A stretch of DNA of 64,000 bases from Pedobacter sp. PLR. Its GTDB lineage: Bacteria > Bacteroidota > Bacteroidia > Sphingobacteriales > Sphingobacteriaceae. This document shows, piece by piece, positions 9,079-19,400 of this stretch. Every line of letters begins with the position of its first letter. The first letter of the stretch is position 1. The translations under genes were made by a program, and so were the position numbers. The notes under the pieces are model-generated. The model did not search any database and was not told where the DNA came from. It worked only from the letters and a program-made list of their open reading frames with translations. The stretch covers positions 124,001 through 188,000 of the forward strand of contig NZ_JAPIVQ010000011.1 in NCBI RefSeq assembly GCF_026239675.1, read 5' to 3'.

Positions 9079-10680
9079 TTACTTAGCAGCAAGGAACAAC
9101 TGTTCCGCCATTTTCTGATCATGGCCATAGATGTCATCTCTGAAATTCAAACGACCATCCAGATCCACCCAGGCGGTGAAATAAGTAATGAAGACAGGAA
9201 CAGGTTTCTTTAAGGCAACCCAGATCTCTCTACTGCTCTTCATAGCTTTTGCAATCCTTTCCGGTGTCCATTTTGGCTGATCAGCCAATAGATAATCTGC
9301 TAATTTAACCGGTTGTGCCAGTCGGATGCAACCATGACTAAAAGCGCGTTTCTCTTCTTCGAACAATGATTTTGCTGGAGTATCATGGAAATAAATGTCG
9401 TAGCTGTTGGGGAAAAGGAACTTTACCCGACCCAGGGAATTGTTATCACCTGGCATCTGACGAACCACCGGAAGGCCATCTCTGGTTCCGGTTTGCTCCA
9501 TATTTTTGCTCGCCAGGTAATTGGGGTTGCGGTTCATCTCCGGAAGGATTTCTTTACGCACAATGCTTGCAGGGATGTTCCAGTAAGGACTAAACACGAT
9601 GTTTCTTAGTTTATCACTGAAAATAACGGTTTTATTAGCGGCCTTACCCACCACAATACCCATGCTCAATACCTGCTCATGATCTTCAAAAACATGGAGC
9701 TGGTATTCCGGAATGTTGACCAGCAGCATTTTTCCCGGAGGCATAACCGGCATCCAGCGCATGCGCTCCATATTAATCAGCAATTGTTCAATGCGTTGCT
9801 GAATCGGAACATTGAGTTCTTTTAGTAAAGCCGCATCAATAGTTCCGGTACTCCGGAGTCCGTAAAGAGGTTGTGTGTTTTTGACCGCTGTCTTCAGTTG
9901 CTGGTCGAATTCCGGTAGACTATCCTTTATCGAGGTGTCTCCGAGTGCCCGTAAACGTTGCTTGACCAGGCTTACCGTTAGCCCGCTATCGCCCAACTGA
10001 TATTTTTTCTTTATACCGATTGGAATTGTGCTCCAATTCCCTTCTTTCTGAAGCGTATAATAATGTTGAAGTTCTTTTTTTAGCTGTTTGTATTGCTGAT
10101 TTACCGGCTCCCATTCGTCCGGTTTAAGGTTCTTGTTGGCCATTAAGGAATCCAGCAAGACCACCGCACTCAGTTTTTTTCTCGGAATATGCCACTGAAT
10201 CACCTCCGGGTTGATTTTCCCTTCATAGGCAGTAGCTACATAGTTAAAGAAATGACTGGTCAATTGTAATTCCAGATGGGCAAGACTGCTATCTGCCTTT
10301 TTGAAGGTCGTATCTTCCTTCATCAACAGCTCCATCTTTTTTTCCAGATTCACATTGACCAGCGAGCTGTCGCGGAAATTGTCCACGTAATCCTTGTTCA
10401 ACTGATAAAATACGCGGGCCTGTTCTGTCAGTCCTTTTTCACCCAACCAGGCAAACTGAAAATTCCGGCTATTGTAAAAGTTCCTTAAGTACTGGGCAGC
10501 ACTATCACTGAGCTTTTGTACTTCAATATAATGCTCCATTTGCAGGCTGTCTACTGCCAGCCTGGTGACGGAGTTTCGCGGTGTAATACTAATGTCTCTT
10601 TCTATCTTAACTACTTTATTCCTGTTGCAAGCTATAAAAACAACAGGAAGAAGGAGGAATATCAAGAACCATTTTCTCAT
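9079..10680 (-). CDS. L,D-transpeptidase, YcbB/LdtD-like lipoprotein
   Basis: A 533-residue envelope enzyme forming 3-3 peptidoglycan cross-links or attaching ligands to peptidoglycan. The N-terminus MRKWFLIFLLLPVVFIAC is a lipoprotein signal with lipobox Cys near residue 18. The long N-terminal helical region matches the YcbB scaffold, followed by a peptidoglycan-binding-like stretch (LGDSGLTVSLVKQRLRALGD) and the YkuD catalytic domain. The active site is the classic pattern YFHDTPAKSLF then SHGCIRL, with Cys as nucleophile. The upstream small gene ends 1 bp before this start, so the two form an operon. Confidence 0.92.
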   Translation of the reverse strand: MRKWFLIFLLLPVVFIACNRNKVVKIERDISITPRNSVTRLAVDSLQMEHYIEVQKLSDSAAQYLRNFYNSRNFQFAWLGEKGLTEQARVFYQLNKDYVDNFRDSSLVNVNLEKKMELLMKEDTTFKKADSSLAHLELQLTSHFFNYVATAYEGKINPEVIQWHIPRKKLSAVVLLDSLMANKNLKPDEWEPVNQQYKQLKKELQHYYTLQKEGNWSTIPIGIKKKYQLGDSGLTVSLVKQRLRALGDTSIKDSLPEFDQQLKTAVKNTQPLYGLRSTGTIDAALLKELNVPIQQRIEQLLINMERMRWMPVMPPGKMLLVNIPEYQLHVFEDHEQVLSMGIVVGKAANKTVIFSDKLRNIVFSPYWNIPASIVRKEILPEMNRNPNYLASKNMEQTGTRDGLPVVRQMPGDNNSLGRVKFLFPNSYDIYFHDTPAKSLFEEEKRAFSHGCIRLAQPVKLADYLLADQPKWTPERIAKAMKSSREIWVALKKPVPVFITYFTAWVDLDGRLNFRDDIYGHDQKMAEQLFLAAK

Positions 10681-10681
10681 A

Positions 10682-11065
10682 CTACAGTAGTTTTTCTAAT
10701 TGCTTTTCTGTTTGTTTATCGAGTGTCAGCAAAAACTCTTCAATCCTGATTTTCAATAATCGGGTCATGGTAGAGTTTGGCATTCTTGTGAGCACCATTT
10801 TTGCTTTATCACTGCTGTTTAATAAAGTCCCTTCTTCCTCATTAAAGGAGAAAGTTCCCTGTTTGAAAACACGTTCCTGCGCTAAAGGTTCGTCTTTCAT
10901 GGAAATAAATTGCAATGGATAAATTCTATGGGTCTTTTTTTCGTATAAAATCCAGAAAAACACTTTGGATGGGTCACTTTCTGAATCAAAATTGCGTCGT
11001 TTAATCTCGACTAGAGAATTGAAAGGGGTATTGAAGAAATATAGTATTTCAAATGCTTCGGACAT
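10682..11065 (-). CDS. Hypothetical protein, operon partner of the L,D-transpeptidase
   Basis: I do not recognise this 127-residue protein. It has no signal peptide or membrane helix and reads as a soluble, mixed alpha/beta protein with a Lys/Glu-rich, probably helical C-terminus (LLKIRIEEFLLTLDKQTEKQLEKLL). Its stop codon is 1 bp from the L,D-transpeptidase start, which shows translational coupling and a likely shared role in envelope physiology. Upstream, on the same strand, TATATTCG (positions 11103-11110) resembles the Bacteroidota -7 element and could be the operon promoter. Real gene: probable. Function: unknown. Confidence 0.7.
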   Translation of the reverse strand: MSEAFEILYFFNTPFNSLVEIKRRNFDSESDPSKVFFWILYEKKTHRIYPLQFISMKDEPLAQERVFKQGTFSFNEEEGTLLNSSDKAKMVLTRMPNSTMTRLLKIRIEEFLLTLDKQTEKQLEKLL

Positions 11066-11237
11066 ATTTCAGGGAAATAGCTTAATGTAAATAGTTTCTA
11101 CGCGAATATAGCTTTAAATATTGTTAACCCTTAAGTCATATATGCATGTTCTGCCTTAAAATCAGTTATCTCCTCTTTTTATTTGTAATAATTTTCATTC
11201 CTTTACGAATTCAAACAAAACAGTAATAAAATCTAAG

Positions 11238-12050
11238 ATGAGCGAAGAATTTTATCTTCATATTTTCAATAAACAAAATCATGTAGAAGCCGTGCCTTCG
11301 AATGAGATCATTGCCAAATGGGCGACCAATCTAATGAATATGGTGTATCCGGAGCGTTCTACATTTCCGAAATATACCCTGCAGGAAATTCAGCACCAGT
11401 TTGCTGCCCTGGAATTAGAGCTGACTGCCCTGTTAAATGCCACAAAAGCCTGTCATAACTGTAATAATGAGCTGATTTCTAAAAGCTTTTTTAAAGGACT
11501 GCCAGAGTTATACCGAAAGATGAATACCGATATTTCGGCTATTTTAACCGGCGACCCTGCGGCGAAAAGTGAGTTTGAGATTATTCGCAGCTATCCTGGT
11601 TTTATGGCGATTTCTATGTATCGCATTGCACATGCCTTATTGATTTCGGATGTGCCTTTGATTCCAAGAATTCTGACAGAATACGCCCATTCGCAAACAG
11701 GAATTGACATCCATCCGGCTGCTAAAATCGGAGAATACTTATATATTGACCACGGAACTGGTATCGTAATCGGTGAAACCACTGTGATTGGCAACCATGT
11801 GAAGTTATACCAGGGTGTTACTCTGGGTGCATTGAGTGTAGAAAAGTATATGGCCAACATTAAGCGTCACCCGACAATTGAAGATCATGTGATCATTTAT
11901 TCCGGGGCAACGATTTTAGGTGGAGAAACCGTGATCGGCGAAAACTCCATCATCGGCGGGAACGTCTGGCTAACCAAATCGGTGCCTTCACATTCTACCG
12001 TTTACCACCAATCGTCCATTAAAGTTATTGATACCAAACAAAAAGACTAA
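11238..12050 (+). CDS. cysE: Serine O-acetyltransferase
   Basis: A 270-residue CysE/EpsC-type enzyme that acetylates L-serine with acetyl-CoA to O-acetylserine, the first step of cysteine synthesis. The N-terminal helical part is followed by the left-handed beta-helix of hexapeptide repeats (HPAAKIGEYLYIDHGTGIV, GETTVIGNHVKLYQGVTLG, ENSIIGGNVWL). The catalytic His-containing DHGTGIVIGET motif lies near residue 172. The cysteine synthase gene begins 5 bp after its stop codon, and the two products act in sequence. Feedback inhibition by cysteine is known for the family but cannot be read here. Confidence 0.95.
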   Translation: MSEEFYLHIFNKQNHVEAVPSNEIIAKWATNLMNMVYPERSTFPKYTLQEIQHQFAALELELTALLNATKACHNCNNELISKSFFKGLPELYRKMNTDISAILTGDPAAKSEFEIIRSYPGFMAISMYRIAHALLISDVPLIPRILTEYAHSQTGIDIHPAAKIGEYLYIDHGTGIVIGETTVIGNHVKLYQGVTLGALSVEKYMANIKRHPTIEDHVIIYSGATILGGETVIGENSIIGGNVWLTKSVPSHSTVYHQSSIKVIDTKQKD

Positions 12051-12055
12051 ATATC

Positions 12056-12928
12056 ATGGGAAATATCATAGAATTTGTAGGAAATACGCCCTTAGTAGAG
12101 ATTCAGAAATTACATTCCAATCCGAATGTGAAGATTTTCGCAAAGTTAGAGGGTAATAATCCTGGCGGAAGCGTAAAAGACAGGGCAGCCCTGAATATGA
12201 TTCGCTCTGCAATAGAACGCGGAGACATCAAAAAAGGAACAAAACTGATCGAAGCAACCAGCGGTAATACCGGAATCGCATTGGCCATGATCGCCAGCAT
12301 TTATGAGATAGAAATTGAATTGGTGATGCCGCTTAATTCTACCAGAGAGCGTACGTTGACCATGGAGGCTTATGGGGCAAAGGTAACTTTGCTGGAGTCT
12401 ATAGAGACTTGCAGGGATTATGCGGAAGAAAAAGGGGCACAGGATGGGTATTTCCTGTTGAACCAGTTTGCCAATCCAGACAATTATCTGGCGCATTATA
12501 AAACTACAGGTCCGGAAATATGGAGAGATACCAACCAGCAGATCACGCATTTTGTGAGCTCAATGGGGACTACAGGGAGTATCATGGGGAATTCTATGTT
12601 CTTAAAAGAGCAGAACCCGGAGATACAAATTGTGGGTTGTCAGCCAACAGAAGAGTCTTCTATCCCGGGGATCAGAAGATGGCCTGCAGCGTATTTGCCA
12701 GCTATATTTGACGCTTCCAGAGTAGATCGCGTGATGGATGTTTCTCAGGATGAAGCGACAGAAATGACCAGAAAACTGGCTAAAGTAGAAGGGATCTTTG
12801 CCGGAATGAGTAGCGGTGGTGCCCTGGCCTGTTCCCTAAGACTGGCAGAAGAACTGAGCTCCGGAGTGATCGTGTTTATTGCCTGCGACAGAGGCGACCG
12901 GTATTTAAGTTCTCCGCTTTTTGGATAG
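12056..12928 (+). CDS. cysM: Cysteine synthase, CysM type
   Basis: A 290-residue PLP-dependent enzyme that makes cysteine from O-acetylserine and sulfide (CysM enzymes can also use thiosulfate). The PLP lysine lies in GGSVKDRAA (Lys near residue 41). The substrate loop EATSGNTGIALA and the phosphate-binding loop SSMGTTGSIMG are present. The segment ESSIPGIRRWP and the short length (290 against about 310 or more for CysK) favour CysM. It is the second gene of the cysE-cysM operon. An imperfect hairpin spans the stop codon (12914-12949) but has no T-tract. Confidence 0.92.
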   Translation: MGNIIEFVGNTPLVEIQKLHSNPNVKIFAKLEGNNPGGSVKDRAALNMIRSAIERGDIKKGTKLIEATSGNTGIALAMIASIYEIEIELVMPLNSTRERTLTMEAYGAKVTLLESIETCRDYAEEKGAQDGYFLLNQFANPDNYLAHYKTTGPEIWRDTNQQITHFVSSMGTTGSIMGNSMFLKEQNPEIQIVGCQPTEESSIPGIRRWPAAYLPAIFDASRVDRVMDVSQDEATEMTRKLAKVEGIFAGMSSGGALACSLRLAEELSSGVIVFIACDRGDRYLSSPLFG

Positions 12929-13028
12929 TTATATCCAATAGGAAAGCGGGTAGTTTATCCACGGAAACCAGATTTTTTACAAAAGGAAGAGGTTCATTCT
13001 CTAAATATTCTCTTATTTTAGGCGGGAT

Positions 13029-13886
13029 ATGAAGCGAATTACCCTTTTCCTTTTTTTTATACTGGCTACCCAGCTATTACAGGCGCAAACTGCGCTAAAA
13101 ATCATTTCTTATAACGTTTACAATTATTTCGAAGCTGAGGCAGAGCGCAAAGCGAGATTTGTGGAATGGGCAGAATCGCAGCAAGCCGATGTAATTGCTT
13201 ATCAGGAGCTGGTAAATATCACTGCTGCGGAATTACAGGCATTGGGCGAATCTATTGACCATCCTTATACCGCCCTGGCTAAAGAAAAAGGATATGCGGT
13301 AGGTATTTCTTCGAAATATCCGATTACTGATATAAAAAGAGTAATTGAAGGCATGCATCATGGCTTTATGGCCGCAAAAATCAAAGACTTTAATTTCGTA
13401 GTGGTTCATTTATCGCCTTTCAGTCATGAGAAAAGAAGGGCAGAAGTGGCCACAATTACCGATAGCCTGGAACAATGGTCTATTTCTAAAAAGGTCCTGA
13501 TCCTGGGAGATATGAATAGTCTTGCGGCAACGGATAGCACGACTTATAACCGACATGATCGTTTAACGCCGATGCTGAGCAGCGACAGTACGAGTAATCT
13601 GACTAATGCCAGCAATGGACAACTGGATTATGAAGTCCCTGCTTACCTGATTCAGAGAGGTTTTTTAGACACCTGGTCTATGAAAGTTAAAGGTTTCAAT
13701 TTTAGTTATCCTACCCTGGTTTTTGGTCCGGTTCCGGATGCTTCAAAAGAAAGAATCGATTATATCTTTGTTTCTCCCGACTTGCAGAAAAGCGCAACGA
13801 AGCCAATTATTGTAAAAGATGCGGTGACGGATCAGCTGTCTGATCATTATCCTTTGAGTATTTTACTTAAGGTTCCTGAGCACTAA
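13029..13886 (+). CDS. Secreted endonuclease/exonuclease/phosphatase family protein
   Basis: A 285-residue exported protein with a signal peptide ending at LLQAQ. It has the DNase I-like fold motifs in order: KIISYNVYNYF (Asn), ADVIAYQEL (metal-binding Glu), VVVHLSPF, LILGDMNS (catalytic Asp/Asn) and LSDHYPLSI (catalytic Asp-His pair). The family includes nucleases, sphingomyelinases and inositol phosphatases, so the substrate cannot be assigned. Location should be periplasm or outside. It stands alone downstream of cysM with a 100-bp gap and is followed, after 144 bp, by the GH92 gene, which has its own promoter. Confidence 0.88.
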   Translation: MKRITLFLFFILATQLLQAQTALKIISYNVYNYFEAEAERKARFVEWAESQQADVIAYQELVNITAAELQALGESIDHPYTALAKEKGYAVGISSKYPITDIKRVIEGMHHGFMAAKIKDFNFVVVHLSPFSHEKRRAEVATITDSLEQWSISKKVLILGDMNSLAATDSTTYNRHDRLTPMLSSDSTSNLTNASNGQLDYEVPAYLIQRGFLDTWSMKVKGFNFSYPTLVFGPVPDASKERIDYIFVSPDLQKSATKPIIVKDAVTDQLSDHYPLSILLKVPEH

Positions 13887-13968
13887 ACTCCGGGCCTTGT
13901 TTTATTGCTAAATAGATATAGCTTTGCGTTATAGCAGGGTTTATTTTGTCGATCTGGCCTCAGATAGG

Positions 13969-13998
13969 TTTGCCGGATCACAAATATTTGTAACTTCG
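13969..13998 (+). promoter_or_regulatory. Promoter of the GH92 mannosidase gene
   Basis: TTTG at 13969-13972 is followed after 18 nt by TAACTTCG at 13991-13998. Spacing and both boxes fit the Bacteroidota vegetative promoter (-33 TTTG, -7 TAnnTTTG with a TTCG variant). Transcription would start about 25-30 nt before the ATG at 14031. Confidence 0.65.
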
Positions 13999-14030
13999 GG
14001 ACTATATCACTTACTATATACTAAGAAATA

Positions 14031-16253
14031 ATGAAGCGTAAATACCTTTTGTTTCTGGGCATCCTGCTTTCTGTAGGGCAGGTTTTTGCTCAAAACGGAC
14101 TTACCAAATACGTAGATCCACATATTGGCTCTGCGGCACATGGCCACGTGTTTGTTGGCGCTAACGTCCCTTTCGGGGCAGTTCAGTTGGGACCGACCAA
14201 TGTTTTTGGCGGTTGGGACTGGTGTAGCGGTTACAATTATGCCAGCAATACCATTATTGGATTCTCTCATACGCATTTGAGTGGAACCGGAATCGGGGAC
14301 CTGAATGATATTCTGGTGATGCCGGCAACAGGACCATCACAACAAAACTATGTCTCTACTTTCTCTCATGACCATGAGGTTTCGAAAGCAGGATATTACA
14401 GCGTAATGCTGGATAAATACAAGATTAAAGCAGAATTGACCAGCTCTGAAAGAGTAGGTTTTCACCAATATACCTTCGACAAGGTTCAGGATCAACCGCA
14501 TGTCATGTTAGACCTTAAAGCGGGTTTAGGATGGGATACTCCGGTAGAAACTTATGTGAAACAGTTAGATGCAACCACCCTGGTAGGTTACCGTCTTTCT
14601 AAAGGATGGGCCAATGACCAGCGCTTGTACTTTGCTGTAAAAATCTCTCAGCCACTGACCAGTTTAGCGCTGTCTGACAGCAGCAGCATGATGAAAAATG
14701 ATAAAGAATTGAAAGGTAAAGGCGTAAAAGCGGTTTTACATTTCGATGCGATCAATCAGGCGGTCTTAAAGCTTAAAGTCGGACTTTCTCCGGTGAGTTA
14801 TGAAAATGCCTTAGCGAATATCGCTGCCGAAATTCCAGGTTGGGATTTCAATCAGGTGCATAAACAAGCCGATAATAAATGGGAAAAGGAATTGTCGAAA
14901 GTGAAAATCACTGCCGATGAAGAGACCAAAAAGACCTTTTATACGGCTTTGTATCATACCATGATCGCACCATCAGTATTTGATGATGTGAATGGTGATT
15001 ATAGAGGTACTGACAAAAAGGTTTACCATAAGCCTGGATTTACCAACTATACTACTTTTTCTTTGTGGGATACTTACCGTGCTTACCATCCTTTATTCAC
15101 CATTTTACACCAGGATAAGGTGTCGGATGTGATCAACTCTTTCTTAGCGATTTATCAGCAACAGGGTAAACTTCCGGTATGGCACCTGATGGGAAATGAA
15201 ACAAATACGATGATTGGTTACCACGCGGTTCCGATTATTGTGGATGCTTACCTGAAAGGTTTCAAAGGCTTTGATGTGGATCTGGCTTATGAAGCAATTA
15301 AACATTCTGCGATGCAGAAAGTAGAAGGTATTGATTATGCGGCTAAGCTGGAATACATTCCTTCTGAGCGTGTCATTGAGTCCGTTGCCAAAGGCCTGGA
15401 ATATGCCATCGACGATTGGAGCATCGCCCAAATGGCGAAAAAAATGGGCAAAGAAGCGGATTATAAATACTTCTCTAAGCGTGCGAAATTGTACAGCAAG
15501 TATTTTGACACCAATACCAACTTTATGCGTGGTAAACTGGAAAACGGTCAATGGCGTACACCTTTTAACCCGGTTTCTTCGAAACACCGTGAAGATGATT
15601 ATACCGAAGGAAATGCCTGGCAATATACCTGGTTAGTCCCACAGGATCCTGAAGGATTGATCGCTTTATTTGGTGGCGAGCGCCCTTTTACCAAAAAACT
15701 AGATACTTTGTTTAGCATGAGTTCTGAAATGGGAGAAGGCGGTTCACCGGATATCACAGGATTGATCGGGCAATATGCGCAAGGAAATGAGCCTAACCAC
15801 CATATTCCTTATTTATACGCATTTGCAGGTCAGCCATGGAAAACAGCAGATCTGGTACGCAAGATTACCGATTCCTTATATACCAATAAGCCGGATGGGC
15901 TTTGTGGCAATGAGGATTTAGGACAGATGTCTGCCTGGTATGTGTTCTCTGCAATGGGCTTTTACCCGGTTAACCCGGCTAACGGAACGTATGTATTTGG
16001 TTCTCCTTTAGTAAATGAGGCCGTAATTGCCTTGCCAGGGAATAAGAAGTTTCAATTGAAAGCGATCAATAACAGCAAAACGAATAAGTATATCCAAAAA
16101 GCGATGTTGAATGGTAAGCCTTACAAAAAATCTTACCTGTCGCACAAGGATCTGGTTGCTGGAGCAACGCTGACTTTATACATGGGCAGCAAACCTTCCA
16201 AGACCTGGGGAGTGAATCCTGCAGACCGTCCGAAATCGGTTACGCTGAAATAA
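14031..16253 (+). CDS. GH92 family alpha-mannosidase
   Basis: A 740-residue calcium-dependent exo-alpha-mannosidase of glycoside hydrolase family 92, which trims alpha-1,2- and related mannose from N-glycans or yeast mannan. A signal peptide (cleavage after VFA) directs it to the periplasm or surface. The family N-terminal motifs YVDPHIGS, GHVFVGANVPFGAVQLGP, WCSGYNY and GFSHTHLSGTG are present, as are the C-terminal catalytic region motifs GNEDLGQMSAWYVFSAMGFY and the (alpha/alpha)6 domain segments. Length is typical. It stands alone, with its own promoter and a shared terminator downstream, rather than inside a visible SusCD locus. Confidence 0.95.
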   Translation: MKRKYLLFLGILLSVGQVFAQNGLTKYVDPHIGSAAHGHVFVGANVPFGAVQLGPTNVFGGWDWCSGYNYASNTIIGFSHTHLSGTGIGDLNDILVMPATGPSQQNYVSTFSHDHEVSKAGYYSVMLDKYKIKAELTSSERVGFHQYTFDKVQDQPHVMLDLKAGLGWDTPVETYVKQLDATTLVGYRLSKGWANDQRLYFAVKISQPLTSLALSDSSSMMKNDKELKGKGVKAVLHFDAINQAVLKLKVGLSPVSYENALANIAAEIPGWDFNQVHKQADNKWEKELSKVKITADEETKKTFYTALYHTMIAPSVFDDVNGDYRGTDKKVYHKPGFTNYTTFSLWDTYRAYHPLFTILHQDKVSDVINSFLAIYQQQGKLPVWHLMGNETNTMIGYHAVPIIVDAYLKGFKGFDVDLAYEAIKHSAMQKVEGIDYAAKLEYIPSERVIESVAKGLEYAIDDWSIAQMAKKMGKEADYKYFSKRAKLYSKYFDTNTNFMRGKLENGQWRTPFNPVSSKHREDDYTEGNAWQYTWLVPQDPEGLIALFGGERPFTKKLDTLFSMSSEMGEGGSPDITGLIGQYAQGNEPNHHIPYLYAFAGQPWKTADLVRKITDSLYTNKPDGLCGNEDLGQMSAWYVFSAMGFYPVNPANGTYVFGSPLVNEAVIALPGNKKFQLKAINNSKTNKYIQKAMLNGKPYKKSYLSHKDLVAGATLTLYMGSKPSKTWGVNPADRPKSVTLK

Positions 16254-16344
16254 AAGGAATTGATGTATTAATGAATCAGGCCTGAAGATGAGTTAATCGG
16301 CATGATTTAAAAGTTTGTTCCTACAAGGGATACTCCCAAAAATG

Positions 16345-16387
16345 AAAAGCCCCTGGAAAGTTTAAATACTTTCCAGGGGCTTTTTTT
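16345..16387. terminator. Bidirectional terminator between GH92 and AsmA-like genes
   Basis: A 17-bp perfect inverted repeat (16345-16361 with 16368-16384) and a 6-nt loop sit between convergent genes, with A-rich and T-rich flanks on the two sides. Confidence 0.95.
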
Positions 16388-16422
16388 ATAAGTATGAAAT
16401 CATTCCGGGTGACAAGGCGTTG

Positions 16423-19400
16423 TTATGCGCCTTCGTCTTCCGTTTCTTCCAGTTTCGCGTCTTTGTTTCTTTTGAGCGCAACTTTAGGTTTATCCTGAGT
16501 TCCGGTAATGCTCAATGGAATTCCGATCAATCCGAAAGGAGGGAGGCCCAGTCTACCGCTTAAGTTTAACCTGCCATCAAAGCTCACCTGACCTTCAAAA
16601 CGTGGTCTGAATCCTGCAACACGCATTTTGAATCTTTCAATCGTAATGATGTTGTTGTTGATGGTGGTTTTGATATTAACCTCAGAAAGGTCAGGGTTAC
16701 TTAAACTATCACGTCTCGTTGCTTTTCCTACTGCATTCATCAGTTTAAAACCGCTCATGCTGATTTTCTTAAGAGAAAGCACACCTCCACCTTTCAGCGA
16801 AGGGAAAACAGGGAACATATCCTGGTTCAGTTTACCGGAAAGCTGATAATCCAAACCGATTACCCCTTTCATTTTTCCGGCAGAAGTAGCCAGTTCACGG
16901 AACAATTTGATCTCTTTATAGGCCTTGGCAATGTCAAATTCTTTAGCGCTCAGATGATAGTCGAAGGTTGCCGATTTAGGACTTAAGCTCTTATACGTAG
17001 CATCCATCAGTACCGGTGCATCGATCATGTTAAAACTAGCCTGCTTTAAGGACATGACCCCGTTGTTGAGCGCCAGCGTACCTTTTGCATCTTTAATTTT
17101 CAGGTCATTATAATATACCGTACCCGCATTTGCGTTAACTTCTACATTCAGGTTGTCCGGAATGATGATCACCCCATTACTGGCGATCGGTTTGCCCGTT
17201 GCTTCCACAGGAACGCCATTATAAGCCATAAACTCATCGGCATACAAGGCTTTAGTCTGCATCGTAAAGTTTCCGGTTAGTTTTGCTTTATCAGACAAGG
17301 CATAGTTGATCACATTGCCCAGGTGACCTTTCAAACTGATGTTAGATTTACCATAACTGGCCTGGAAGTTTTCAAACTTCATCTTATCCTGTGCAAAAGA
17401 GAATACACCGTTCTTAATCAGGAATGTTTTCGGGAACATATCCGACTCCAGGTTTAGCGATTTTACCACCACACGACCACGGTTATTCAATTTATGATAA
17501 CGGCCATTCATCGCATCACTCTGTAATCCTTTAAAAGAAACATTCGTGAAAATAGAACCTTTTACCTGATATCCTTTTACGGCAAATAACTGGTACATTT
17601 TGCCGATGTCAATCGTTCCTTTGGAACTGATATTATAGGCAACATTCTCGAAATTCTTCACATCAGCTTTCAGCATAAAAGGCTGTCCGGCCATTTGAAA
17701 AGAGATCGGTTTGATATTTAACTGCGTGCCTTTTAATTTTCCATCTCTATTCACCAAATCTGCATCAATCACGATCTGCTCTAAAGCCTGGTCGAAATGA
17801 GCAGTTTTAATCCTGCCGTTTGCCAGTTGAATTGATGCCGTAGTTACAGGGAACAACTTTTTAAGCTTATTGTAACCACCTTTACTTTGCAGGTCCACAT
17901 GAAGCTCACCATTCAATTCCAGATCCTTTAAAGGATAGAAATTCTTGATTTCCGCAAAGTTGACCATAGATTTAAGCTGCACATCAACCGGCATGTTTTC
18001 TGCGGTCTGCAGTTTTGCTGAACCACGGATATAACTGCTTAAAGCCTGAATATTGATATTGCTGATGTCCAGTTTGGTGTTCTTGTAATCCCCATCCGGG
18101 TTACTTCCGTTGATGCTGAAGTTGATCTTGTCAATTGCGGCTGGCAGGGAAGCAAACTTGAAATAACCATTGCTCACTTTAGAAGTCAGCTGGAACTTAG
18201 GGATGGTCGCGATCACGGTATCTACCTTTCTAATGCCGCTTCTAACCACTTTTTTAGTGTATCTACCATCGGCATGTAAGTCGAAATCGTAATGACCTCT
18301 GATCAGATCTACGCTGAAAATCTTACCCCATTTCTCCAGATCTATCGAGGCATGTGTCTTGATATAGATTTCCGGAGTCACCAAACCATTTAATTTCACT
18401 ACAGAGCTCACATAATCTTTGCCCATATTGAAATACAAGCTGTCCATGTTGACAGTCAGGCTATCCATATTCAAGCTGGGTAAGCGCGTTTGTAGATTCA
18501 GGTATAATTTACTGATGGATTCCGGTGCCTTAGGATTTGAAATCTGTCCGTCGCGGATTTTCATGTTGAAAGTCGCGGTCGGCATGGTGTTACTTTTGAC
18601 CAGGTATTTACCGATTAAAGAAGCTTCGATTTCCGCGTAGCCCTTGATGTTGGTTTTTTCCACGCGGCTGGCAATTGCAGCTGGCAGAGCCGAAAAGATA
18701 TTATGAAGGTCAGTTTCTTTAGCCTTGGTTTTAAAGTTGATGTCGTAACCATCTTTAATGAAAGAGAAACGGCCGACAAAATGAATAGGTAAAGAGTTGA
18801 TTTGTAAATCATTTTCATCAAACATCAAATCCAGGGAATTGGTGTTGATTTTAGTCAGCAGTTTAGCATTGATCTTTTTACCCAACAGGTAAGGAGAACC
18901 GGCATAAACCACATCCAGACTGTCTATATTCGCCTGACTTTTCAAATCAAAGATCGCTTTGCTAAAATCGCCCTGTCCGGAATAATTCAGACCTTTCGCA
19001 CTGATCAGCATCGGTACAGACTGGTCGTTATAGCTCAGGTTACTCTTTTTAATGAAGATCCCTTCGATTTTAATGGCAGTATTGCTGCTTTCTGTTACTT
19101 GTTGCGTGGTATCCGGCTTGCTTTCATACACGTTGTAATTGGCATTCCCTTTTTCATCTACTTTCACATTGATATTGGCCTCATTGATGAAAACCTGATC
19201 AATTTTAATCTCATTAGAGAAAACAGTACTTAAATCTACCCTGAAAGCAAGTTCTTTGGTATACAGTAAAGTGTCCTGCTGAAAAGGAGCAGAGCCTTTT
19301 AGTGTAAAATTATGAAGACTTAAGGTTAAGGAAGGAAAATGTCTGAAGAAAGAAAGACTGCTGTCTTCAAACCGGACTTCTCCTTTGATATTTCCGTTTA

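Noticed and set aside
12914..12949. Hairpin over the cysM stop codon as a terminator
   Set aside because: The stem is imperfect and there is no T-tract after it.
15144..15623. Minus-strand 159-codon open frame
   Set aside because: Shadow of the GH92 gene, whose motifs are conserved across this region.
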